From Neovahlkampfia damariscottae (lineage: Eukaryota; Heterolobosea; Selenaionea; Neovahlkampfiida; Neovahlkampfiidae): a stretch of 64,000 nucleotides of DNA. Numbering within the stretch: the first letter of the stretch is position 1; each line of letters begins with the position of its first letter. The notes below the pieces were generated by a model, which saw nothing but the letters and a program-made list of their open reading frames with translations, did not search any database and was not told the origin of the DNA. The position numbers and the translations under genes are program-made. The DNA lies in assembly GCA_016618085.1 (NCBI GenBank), contig JABLTG010000055.1, positions 1 to 64,000 of the forward strand, given 5' to 3'. Below, piece by piece: positions 54,713 through 64,000 of the stretch.

Positions 54713-56497
54713 TTAAAATCTTGAAAAATCTCTTCCAAATAATCTTGTTTTTGTCCAATCTGAAAATAATGAGTATTTGTTTTTCATTGAAACTTGTTTG
54801 TTCCAATAGACGCTGGACCAAGCTAAGTAGGTGAAAAATCCAGTGAAAGAATAACCACCTGCATCTAAAGCAGATTGTGATCCACCGATATAGGAAAATG
54901 ATCCACGATGAACATATTTAAAAGCATCTTCTTTTGATTGGTTTAAATTCTTGGCTAAATGCTCACCACATTGACCAGCAACTTGAGCAGTCGGTGGAAG
55001 GGCTGTTATTTTACGATCTGCATCAGCCAATAATTTAAGAAATTCTTCTTCATCAAGAAATCCATCTCCTGAAGTATCAAACTTTTCGAATTGTTTTAAC
55101 GCTTCTTTAGCGATATATTTCATTTGAGGATAAATATCTGTACTTTTATCAATGAATTTTTGAAATTCTTTTGGAGATAATTTCCCATCACCATTTGCAT
55201 CAGCTTGTGAGAATAACTCACTGCACGCATGAACCATTTTATTTTGATCAATTGTTCCACAATCACCAATAGCATAAATATTTGAACAACCATTTACTTT
55301 GAATTTATCATCTGTTATCAAAGCAACTCTATTTTTTTGATTTGGTAATTTCTTTGCAAATGAATGAGTCATTTCTAACATTTTATTTCCAGTGCTCCAA
55401 ACACACATTCCATAAGGTAATATGATTTTTTCTTTTGATTTTTTATCAAAAAGTTCAATGGTATCTCTGTTGACTGCTGTGACTCTTGTATTTGTAATTA
55501 CATTCATTGAATCTCTTTTGAATTTATCTTCAGCATCTAATCAAAAAGAATAAGATGTTATTGTTTTCATTTACATTCTGAAATAGATTCTGAATAAGAA
55601 TTTAAAATGTGAGATGCACTTTGAACCAATGAAATTTTGAAATGATCTTTGACAATTGGAAAAACTTTTACAAGATCATCTTTGAAATCATTAAGTTCTG
55701 CTGCAAATTCAACACCAGTTGGTCCACCACCAACAACTTTTTATATGTTAAAAAAAAATGAAAATTCGAACCAACAAAATGACAAAGTTTGTCACGCTCT
55801 TCCTTTGTGATATTAGGATAAGAAGCAGATTCTAAGTTATCAATGATTCGTTCTCTTATTTTTTGTGAATCTAAAAAATAATTCAGAAATTATTAATTTA
55901 CGTTTGACTTGTTTCAAGAAGAAACAATTCTCCACCACACCTTTTGTACCAAAAGTATTTGATTCACAACCAACTGCTACAACTAATTTATCATAATTCA
56001 ATTTGAATTTATCATTTGATTCACAAGAAAACCCTGAAACATCTGCACAATCTACAACTTGATTTACATGGTCAATATTTTGACAAGCTGCTTCATAATA
56101 CTTGATTTTTGGTTTCTTTTTTGAAATGAAATTTCTTATAGGTTGTACAATTGAACGAGCTTCTAAAGTACCAACTGTGGAGGAAGCCAATAAAGGAGTG
56201 AAAAGAAAATAATTTCTAGGACTGACAATAGTGACATTATATTTGTCAGTATCAATGGTTTTTATAAAACTCATGGATGCCCATCTTTGAATTTAGTTTT
56301 TTTTTTTTTGTTGTTTTTTACCCTGTTCCCAAAATGACAATTTCTTCTTTTTTTTGTTCTTCTTCTTTTGCATAGAAGAAAGGTTTGGATTTGTTATATT
56401 TATACAAAGCTAATGTTGTTGAAGCAATTAAGATGTTTCTAAGAAAAACCTTTTTTGTAGAGAACAATTGTTTGAATGAGAACTTTTTGCTAAACAT
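54713..56497 (-). CDS. Calcium-regulated alternative NADH dehydrogenase (NDH-2)
   Basis: Five exons, 56497-56322, 56284-55902, 55870-55772, 55736-55575 and 55536-54713, encode 547 residues. It passes electrons from NAD(P)H to ubiquinone without pumping protons. The N-terminus looks like a mitochondrial presequence with a hydrophobic stretch. Motifs: first FAD fold ILGTGWASMSFIKTID, VVAVG-type strand LVVAVGCESNTFG, second fold VVVGGGPTGVEFAAEL, and YAIGDC. Two EF-hands are inserted after that (DANGDGKLSPKE and DTSGDGFLDEEE), as in plant NDB-type enzymes, so calcium probably controls activity. The usual C-terminal membrane anchor region (SFTGFFTYLAWSSVYWNKQ) is present. Confidence 0.9.
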
Positions 56498-56643
56498 CTT
56501 TTTTTATCGTCCAATGAAAAATCAACACTATTTGAAACTGTAAACAAGTTAATAAACTTTGACAAATTTATCAAATTATTGTATTTTCATTGATTTTGGT
56601 TCTATTGATTATTATTGGTCAACTGATTTTTTTACAAGAAAAG

Positions 56644-57806
56644 ATGAACTTAAACTGTTGCTCAAACTCAAAAGTAAATTACAATTTGATTTTAATACCT
56701 CCACAGAAATTTTCAAAAAGATGGATTTTTGTTTTTATTTTCATCACAACAATACAAGTTCTTTCTATAACCATTTCACAAACCTGCTTTGAAATATGGA
56801 ATTTATCACAACCAAACCCATCTTATGTTTTAGGATTTTATTGTACATTAATCTTAATTGGAGCTTTTTTTTTCAGTTTATTAGGATTTGAAGCAGTCTT
56901 TCGAGGAAATGAATACAAATATTTTGGTTTTATGATTTTATCAAATTTAGTAGTGTAATACAATAATTTTTGATTTATTTTCTGGAATTAGTGCTCGTGC
57001 AATCTATCAATTGGTTAGAATTAATGTTTGGGATATTGATGAAGATCCAATTGAAATACTGATCGCAATTTCTTGTTTTTTTTTAGTTGTTTGTCAAATT
57101 ATTCATTTTATTATTGCATTTCCATTAATACGTAGTTTTGGATGGAAAATATTTCATGTGGTTGGAACATCTCCACAATTAAAAAGGTTTGATTTTTTTT
57201 TTTTTTCACATTTTGAAGTTTGAAAAATTTCTTCATTAACAAAAATTAGAATCATTTCGCGTCTATCAGATATACTCGACTATTATAAGATTGGATTATG
57301 AAGGATTGATAACTTTGTTTTTGGTCAGAACCTTCATTTTTGAAGTTGATTTATATGAGAAATTTACATTCTCTCCAATATATGCTGCAATAGGAATTCT
57401 TTTATTTTCATTAATAATGGCACCTATTTCAATTTATATTGGCGTTAGAAGAGAAAACAAAGTGATTCAAATTTCATTTTTAATTTATTCAATTATACCA
57501 TTGCTTTATGTAATATACAGTGGAATCATCATGTGGGTTTTAAACCCTGGGTTTAGACCTCAAATTACTGAAATTATGGAAACAAAGATTATTGTTTCAA
57601 TTTTTATTTTAGCTTTTGTGATTATCCGAGTTTTCTTGATTGTCACTGGATGCATCATGATTTTTCATTTTAATCAAGGTTTGAAAAATAAAGTGTATGG
57701 AAAAGATGGAATGTTCCATGAGTATTGGAAAGATGAAATACAGAGTTATCGTTCAAGTCGACATTTACTTGCAAAAGAAAATATTGATCCAACCAAAATC
57801 AATTGA
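56644..57806 (+). CDS. Multipass membrane protein (DUF7789-like), tandem copy A
   Basis: Exons about 56644-56673, 56707-56954, 56992-57186 and 57250-57806, roughly 340 residues with seven or more hydrophobic helices. The phrase SFGWKIFHVVGTSPQLKR, followed in the last exon by FRVYQIYSTIIRLDYEGL, resembles a protist/fungal membrane family in which 'FGW...G.DP.L...Y..YQI....K.D' is conserved. The last junction cannot be joined in frame by GT-AG rules: one base too many remains. The same mismatch occurs in copy B, so it is unlikely to be a sequencing error. Function unknown; the layout is receptor- or transporter-like. Confidence 0.6.
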
Positions 57807-57933
57807 ATTTTTCAACTTTCAAAATTCGTTTAAATTTAATTATTATGGTGATGCATGGTTCAAAAGAAAATCCAAATCAGGTGTTGGTAGCTTCCAATTA
57901 TTTTGATTGGTTGAAAAAACTGTACATTTAGGA

Positions 57934-59112
57934 ATGAAGATAAGTAAGCTGTGCACTGAATCAAAAGTAAATCAAACAACATTTTAAACAAAAAGAGATA
58001 CTCTAAAACATGGACATTGGTGTTTATTGTCATAACAGCTGTCCAAGTTTTATCAATCATATTGTCTCAAACCTTTTTCGAAATTTGGAATTTATCATAA
58101 CTTTATCCATCATCTCTTATCGAATTTTATTGTGATTTATTAATAATCGGAGGTTTTTTGATCACTCTACTGGGGTTTGAAGCAGTCTTTCGAGGAAATG
58201 AATACAAATATTTTGGTTTTATGATTTTATCAACATTAGTTGTGTAATACAATAATTTTTAAACTAATAATTTCATTTAGAATTCGTGCTATTTACCAGT
58301 TCATCAGAATTAATGTTTTTGATTTGGACCAAGATCCAATTCAAATTATGATTGCTCTTTCAACGTTCATTTTAGTTATTTGTCAAATAATTCAATATTC
58401 TATTGCTTTACCTCTTTTACGTAGTTTTGGGTGGAAATTGTTTCATGTGGTTGGAACATCTCCTCAATTAATAAGGTTTGATTTTTGAAATGATTCACCA
58501 TTTTTCAAGTTTAATTTTTTTCATTTTTTACAAAATTTAGAGTCATACAAGGTGTATCAGATCTACTCAACTATTATAAGATTAGATTATGAAGCTTTGA
58601 TCACTTTATTTTTGATCAGAACATTTTTATTCAAGACAAATTTCATCAATCGATTTTCATTCTCTCCGTATCCACTGGTAGTTTTAATCATGGTTATTTC
58701 ATTAATAATGGCTCATATATCTATTTATGTTGGTGTTAGAAGGGAAAACAAATATGTTCAAATTCTCTTTTTACTCTTTTCAGTATTAACTTTAGTGTTT
58801 GTTATTTATCATCTTATTTCATTATGGATTGTTGATGCAGGATTAATTCTTAAAATTGATGCTTCTGAATTAATTGAAACTAAGGTGGTTGTTTCAATCA
58901 TTCTTGCTGTTTTTATCCTAATTCGCATTTCGTTGCTTATTTCTGGAACAATTATGATTTTCCATTTTGGATCAGGATTGAAAGAAAAAGTTTATGGTAA
59001 AGATGGAGTGTTTTATCATTATTGGAGAGATAAATTACTCAGATATAGTTCATCGTCTTCTCATTTACTTCAATCAAAAGAGGCTATATTTGAAGAGGAA
59101 AATGAAGAATAA
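57934..59112 (+). pseudogene. Multipass membrane protein (DUF7789-like), tandem copy B
   Basis: Exons 57934-57966, 57996-58243, 58281-58475 and 58541-59112 parallel those of copy A. Exon 2 has an in-frame TAA where copy A has CAA (after FEIWNLS), so the copy as read is interrupted. The rest stays open and well conserved (SFGWKLFHVVGTSPQLIR, YKVYQIYSTIIRLDYEAL). It also shows the +1 mismatch before the last exon. TGATTGG at 57904-57910 suggests that the promoter persists. Part of exon 2 and intron 2 is nearly identical to copy A (58161-58260 against 56881-56970), a sign of recent conversion. Confidence 0.6.
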
Positions 59113-59478
59113 ATATTTTGTACGATCCAAGCTATTTCAACATCAGTTTCGAGGCATGTTTGGAAAAAGGTATTCCAACTAAATCTGGAAAAGCTGATTA
59201 ATTTTCGTTTTCTTCAAAGTTTCATTTTCTTGAGATTTTTGCTCTCATAACAACTAATGAGAGGAAAACTTTCATTTGACATCTGTTGTATCAAATTTTA
59301 CTGAATTTGGTTTATCTAACTTAACTGATTTGGTATTTATTCCTTTTTGTACTAACTTTATTCCTAATTCATGTTCCATACCAGGGACTGAAACAATTAG
59401 AATTATTTTTTTGCAGTTCGGATCTCAATGACAGTATAGTTTTTTCCTCAAAATTCAATATTCTTTATCAATGTTTAT
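59113..59478. other. Intergenic, no gene seen
   Basis: Space between the damaged membrane gene and the 3' end of the ABC transporter. Short frames on both strands lack motifs and starts. Confidence 0.5.
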
Positions 59479-62199
59479 TTAATGATTTGATTTTGTTACA
59501 GCCAAATAAACTTCCTCTAAACTTGTTTGAGAAATTCCCCAATTCTTAATGATTTTCTCTTCTTCTTTTTTCTCAATTTCAGACAATAATTCTGGGAAAT
59601 CACCTGATGTAGATGTCAATTTAAACAAAATATTCCCGGAATTTTTTGAAATAACATTTGAATCTGGATGAATTTCTTGAACTAATTTCACAATTTGATC
59701 AATTTTTTCAACTTCATACAAATTGATTGTCAGTGAATATCCACCTCCATATTTACTTTTTAAATACAAAGAATCACCTAAACACTTAATTTTACCATTG
59801 GACATAATTGCAATTTGATCTGCTAAAGCATCAGCTTCTTCCATGGAATGAGTTGTCAAAAAAACTAATTTGTCTTTTTTTAATTCATTGATCAATTCCC
59901 AAACATCTCTTTTTGATTTTGGATCTAATCCAGTTGTTGGTTCATCTAAAAAGACAATCATTGGATTTCCAATTAAACTCATTGCAACTGATAATCTTCT
60001 TTTCATACCACCAGAAAAAGTTTCAACTAAATTGCTTCCTACTTTTTGTAATTTAACACTTTTGAGTAATTTGCTGACTTCTCTATTGATATCTTGAAAT
60101 GGAATTCCTTTTATTGACGCATACAAAGATAAATGTTCATAAGCTGATAAATTTGGCCAGAAAATATCATGTTGTGGACAAATTCCAATGAATTGTCTGA
60201 TTTTATTAATTTCTGTTTTAACATTATAACCTAAAATAAATGCATCACCACCTGAAATTGATATTAATCCAGTCAACATTGAGATTAAAGTTCTTGAAGA
60301 AATTAAAATTTAAACAAAAAATTCTTACGTTTTTCCAGCACCATTATGTCCTAATAATGAAAAACAAGTTCCCTTTTTTGAAATAAATGAAACATTTTTA
60401 ACAGCATTCACGTATTGACTTGAATTAGAATATACTTTGTTAATTTCAACAATTCTGATAATTTCATCTTCTTTAAAAAGATTTTCATCAAAATTTCTTG
60501 CATTTTTAATTTCCTGTAATACATTTTCATCCATTGAGTTTTCTTCATCATTTTGAAATGTTGAAACTGGTTGATCATTCAAGTATTCTCTGATATTCAC
60601 TTTTTTTGAGAATCCCCAAAAAGAAGGAAGAAAACAAAAATGAAAAGGTTTTCTGACTCCATGATTATCACTGAAAACATAATCAAAATACCAAGCTAAC
60701 AATAAAAGTATCATTGAATTCCAACATAAATTAACCAATGATAAATAACCAGCTGATGAATTTAATAATCCTTTTGTGAATAAATCTTTGAATCCATAAG
60801 TTCCAAATTGTGTTGATCCTGAGAATATCAATTTTTTGATGTAAATTTCATATCCAATTAATGAAAAAATTCTTGCAAAATTGAATGGTGGATAGATTGT
60901 GAACACAAATCCGAGAAGTGGATATTGAAAAGGAATTAAAATAACAAATAATGGATTTGTGACTAAAGTATTCAAAATTATAGATAATGCATTCAAAATA
61001 AAAACAGTAATCACTAAAGCAATGAATAAAAAAATAGTCTTACTTGCTGATTTGACAGTTGAAGTTATACTACTAATGAGCATACCAATACTTATCAAAG
61101 ACATTCCATAGCAAAATAAAATTAAAAAAGTTACAGAAAAGTCACATTGAATAAAAAATGAAACTCTGAAAATCATTCCTGTTGCTATAATTGATAATAC
61201 AGAAATTGTTAAAAATAAAAAGCATGATATCAACCAAGAGAACCAATAACTTGAATTTTTAACACCTGTCATTGATAAATTAGTTCTTAAATTATTCTCT
61301 TTTTCATAAACAATCAAATATAAAATAATGATCCAGAATAAAATTAATGTCAATGAAATGGTTGTGGAACCAATACCAAAAAACATCATATCACCATATT
61401 TTAGAGAATTAAAATCAATTGATAATAACTTCATTGGTGGATTTGGATAAGGTTTCATTTCAACTTCTATTTTATCTTGTTTTGATCCATAAACATGAAC
61501 TTGTGTGAAAAAATTAAAAAAAACTTTTTTAAGACAAACGTATTGCGTTATCAATTGATTTTTGAAGTTCTTTTACGATATAAGGTTCTGAAAGAGCTCC
61601 TTCATATAAACTTAATGATGTTGTTCCATTCCATAAAATTTCATACTTGAATTTGTTTTCATTTTCGATTTTTTCAAATAAAACAACAGTTCTTGTTTTG
61701 TTTTGTGCTCCTTTTGTTATGATTTCTGATCTAAGCATGACGTTAGAAGTGAAACTTTTAATTTCATCTTTTGGAATTGAATTATCTTCAGCCAGTTGAT
61801 TCATAATATCATTTATTTCTTTGGTATTAGGTGAAAACCAAATCAATTGACACTTTTCAGTTGGCTATAATTGAAAATTAATCAAAAAAAAAAATTCAAA
61901 CAAATGTTTTACAACTGGTTAATTTCTGAACTGGTGTTATTGGACCATGTTGATCTAGAAAAATCAAAGTTAGTCTTTTATTTTATTTACAAGAATCATT
62001 GAATTGTAATGAACCATTGACATAATTTATGAAAAGTGCGTTGAAAACTGTGAAAAGAATTGGAAACAGAAAAACCAAGGTGGTGATAAAAATCTTTCGT
62101 TTCTGTGTTTAAGGTTAGAATGTTTCTAATTTTGTTTACATATAATGTTACATTCTTCAAGAACAGATACGTGGTTTGTTGGAAAAAAGTTGTGAGCAT
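59479..62199 (-). CDS. ABCA-type half ABC transporter
   Basis: Six exons, 62199-62152, 62102-61991, 61954-61932, 61864-61540, 61499-60329 and 60292-59479, encode 830 residues. ABCA proteins move lipids. One helix near the N-terminus, an extracellular loop, then five to six helices (ISLTLILFWIIILYLIV onward), then the ATPase: Walker A GHNGAGKT (split by intron 5), Q-loop CPQHDIFW, signature FSGGMKRRLSVAMSL, Walker B IVFLDEPTTGLDP and H-loop TTHSMEEAD. The ABCA regulatory tail follows. A half transporter must dimerise. Exon 3 is only 23 bases, and its donor was chosen to keep the frame. CCAAT (62216-62220) lies 16 bases upstream. Divergent from the Kv gene. Confidence 0.87.
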
Positions 62200-62318
62200 T
62201 TTTTTTTTTTTACAACCAATGAAAACCTTTGGAAACTCAACGAAATTGAAGTATTTTTTTTGTATATTTTTCGCATTTCTTGCCTTAAATTCAAGTTTTT
62301 AGTTGGATCCTTTTTTAT

Positions 62319-62325
62319 CCAATCA
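62319..62325 (+). promoter_or_regulatory. CCAATCA element of K+ channel
   Basis: CCAATCA 12 bases before ATG 62338. An upstream in-frame extension exists only without a good ATG; the element supports 62338 as the start. Confidence 0.55.
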
Positions 62326-62337
62326 GCTAGTAAATTT

Positions 62338-64000
62338 ATGACAACACCAACTCCTGCTGTGGAAGGTTTGGCATATCAAGAACAAATTAATGAATACGAC
62401 TCTGATGAAGAAACACCAGACTTATCAAAAACAAGATATGAAAGAGTAAAATATTTCATATGGAATGTTTTAGAACAAGAAAAACCAACAAAATTTGGAG
62501 CAATTGTAAATATTATTTTAATGATTATTATCATCTTAAATTTAACTCTAATGACCATCGAAACAGAGCCTGCGTTATCAGAAAACGAAAATGATTTTTA
62601 TTTCATTTTTTTTCATGGACTCGAAATTTTCTTTTCACTTTTTTTTTTATGGGAATTATTCTTGAGAAATTGGTCAGCTTCATCAGCAAAGAAATTCACA
62701 GGAGGTTGTTTTAAAAAGAGATTGAAATATTTTTTTTCTTTTTGGAATATCATTGATGTTTTGTCAGTTATGCCATCTTTAGTTTATATTGTTCTTGGAT
62801 TTATTTCTGTAGCTCTTCCAAGACAAATTGTTCAAACTAATTTTTATTTTTTGAAAGATGCTGTTTTTATATTTAGAACATTAAGATTTTTGAGAGTTTT
62901 AAGGATTCATTATTTTTTTAATTTGTTTGGAATTTTAAAAAAAGTATTGATCTCAAAATGGAAAGAGTTGTTGGTTTCAATTTTTTTGATGATTACAGTG
63001 GTGTTATTTTTTGGTTTATTTATTCATATTTTTGAAAGAAGAGAAGATCCACAAAATTTTGGTTCCATTCCAAGAAGTTTTTATTTTGTTATGATAACGT
63101 TATCTACTATTGGTTAATTTTTGATTTTCTTAATTTTGATAGGTTATGGTGATGTGGTACCAAAAACTGTATTTGGAAAATTGATTGTTTCTGTTTGTGC
63201 TTTATTACCAATTGGATTATTTGGTGTTCCGTTGACTGTTATTGCTTCTGGATTGATTGAAGAATTACAAACTGATAACAAAGAAATTCATGATCAATTA
63301 AAAAGGTTTTTAGGAAAAAAAAGTAAGAAATTAGTGAATACACCGACCACAACGATTACTTCCGGTTCATCTGTTTCATTAAAACCTGGCAGAACTTCAT
63401 CAGATGTTGGTGAATTTGATGATTTCTTGCAAGAAAGAGAAATGAGAAATCGATCTTCGATGATTATTCCAAACTTAAAACCAAATGCTGACATCAAAAA
63501 TTTGTTAAAATTACTCAATGATGATGAGGAAAACATCAATTTTTATGATTCAAAATTGTTGGCTTCAATGATTGATTTTGGAGTTTCTTTGAACGGAATT
63601 TTCATCCCATATTCACATGACGAATTAAGTTTTGAAATGAAAAAAGTAAAGAAATTAGGAGGCATAACATCTGTCAAATCATTGAAAAAAATCATTGACG
63701 GAAATGAATACAAAATGAAAGATATTCAGAGATTAATAAAATCTATTGAAAAGATGATTGAATTTTGGAAGTTGAATCAATTGAATTATGAGGATTTCAA
63801 AGAATTAGATTTAGAAATGAAAGAGAATCCAATAATGAAAAAGAACTCAAAAGAAATTTATAAAGAGAATGCCCAAGTAATCATTGAAGAAATATCTCAA
63901 AAAGTTCAAAATGATGAATTGAACATTGAATTTCGAATCTACATTTCAACAAAAGTGATGAATAAGATCACAAAAGAAAAATTGAATATTTATACAGATT
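62338..64000 (+). CDS. Voltage-gated potassium channel, partial
   Basis: Exons 62338-63112 and 63143 to beyond 64000; the C-terminus is off the window. Six-helix channel: S1 (IVNIILMIIIILNLTLM), S2 with a Glu (LFFLWELFL), S3 (WNIIDVLSVMP), S4 voltage sensor FRTLRFLRVLRIH with four Arg at every third position, S5, then pore helix and selectivity filter TLSTIGYGDVVP. The intron cuts within the filter codon pair (IG|YG). S6 has LPIGLFGVPLTVIASG, with a PLTVI in place of the usual PVPVI bend. The long cytosolic C-terminus is charged and coiled. K+ selectivity is well supported by TIGYGD. Confidence 0.9.

Noticed and set aside
57996-58243. TAA as a glutamine codon (alternative genetic code)
   Set aside because: TAA ends many well-supported genes here (PUS3, VPS11, AHCY), so the in-frame TAA in the second membrane gene is a nonsense change, not a recoding.
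1-64000. tRNA, rRNA and CRISPR features
   Set aside because: I saw no tRNA B-box context, no rRNA-like sequence and no regular spacer-repeat arrays by eye; a tRNAscan or Rfam run would be needed to exclude small RNAs fully.

Overview
The window is nuclear DNA of a gene-dense, AT-rich, aerobic unicellular eukaryote; I could not assign it to a lineage. The standard genetic code is used (TAA, TAG and TGA all end good genes). Genes lie on both strands, often tail-to-tail or head-to-head with only tens of bases between them. Introns are very short (mostly 28-45 bases, GT...AG), and I placed more than forty of them by reading frame; several exons are only 22-40 bases long. A CCAAT/ATTGG pentamer, often the heptamer CCAATCA, sits within about 60 bases of most start codons in either orientation and looks like the core promoter signal.

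Layout. 1-1800: a truncated P-loop NTPase of the Crinkler/RHS kind and a decayed GIY-YIG nuclease. 1780-9936: Prp28 helicase, a quinone reductase, Hop2, a one-pass membrane protein, PUS3, and a possible transcription factor. 9977-16860: two tandem genes that each encode an ionotropic glutamate receptor fused in frame to a complete copine (C2A-C2B-vWA); this is the main discovery of the window. 16926-31761: secreted aminoacylase-like M20 peptidase, membrane proteins, a large helical protein, a VTT-domain protein, PhzF enzyme, RhoGEF, CAF-1 p60, a short-chain dehydrogenase, condensin-II CAP-D3. 31892-38600: cytochrome-b5 front-end desaturase, then a gene-poor stretch with a fossil element carrying 230-base inverted repeats, a phospholipid scramblase and degraded gene pieces. 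38602-56497: CRIB-like protein, FHA-RING ligase, VPS11, a peroxisomal beta-oxidation multifunctional enzyme, adenosylhomocysteinase, a secreted cysteine-rich protein, ATP23, and an EF-hand NADH dehydrogenase. 56644-64000: a tandem pair of multipass membrane genes (the second damaged), an ABCA half transporter and a voltage-gated K+ channel.

The most coherent functional theme is calcium and membrane signalling. The channel-copine fusions would place calcium-sensing, membrane-binding C2 domains directly on the cytosolic tail of an amino-acid-gated channel. A scramblase, a RhoGEF, a Kv channel and an EF-hand NADH dehydrogenase lie nearby, but this is proximity, not an operon. The peroxisomal enzyme ends in SKL and the quinone reductase in SRL, so fatty-acid oxidation is probably peroxisomal. 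One assembly gap (97 N) inside the second fusion gene is flanked by a false 130-base duplication, and collapsing it restores one continuous gene.
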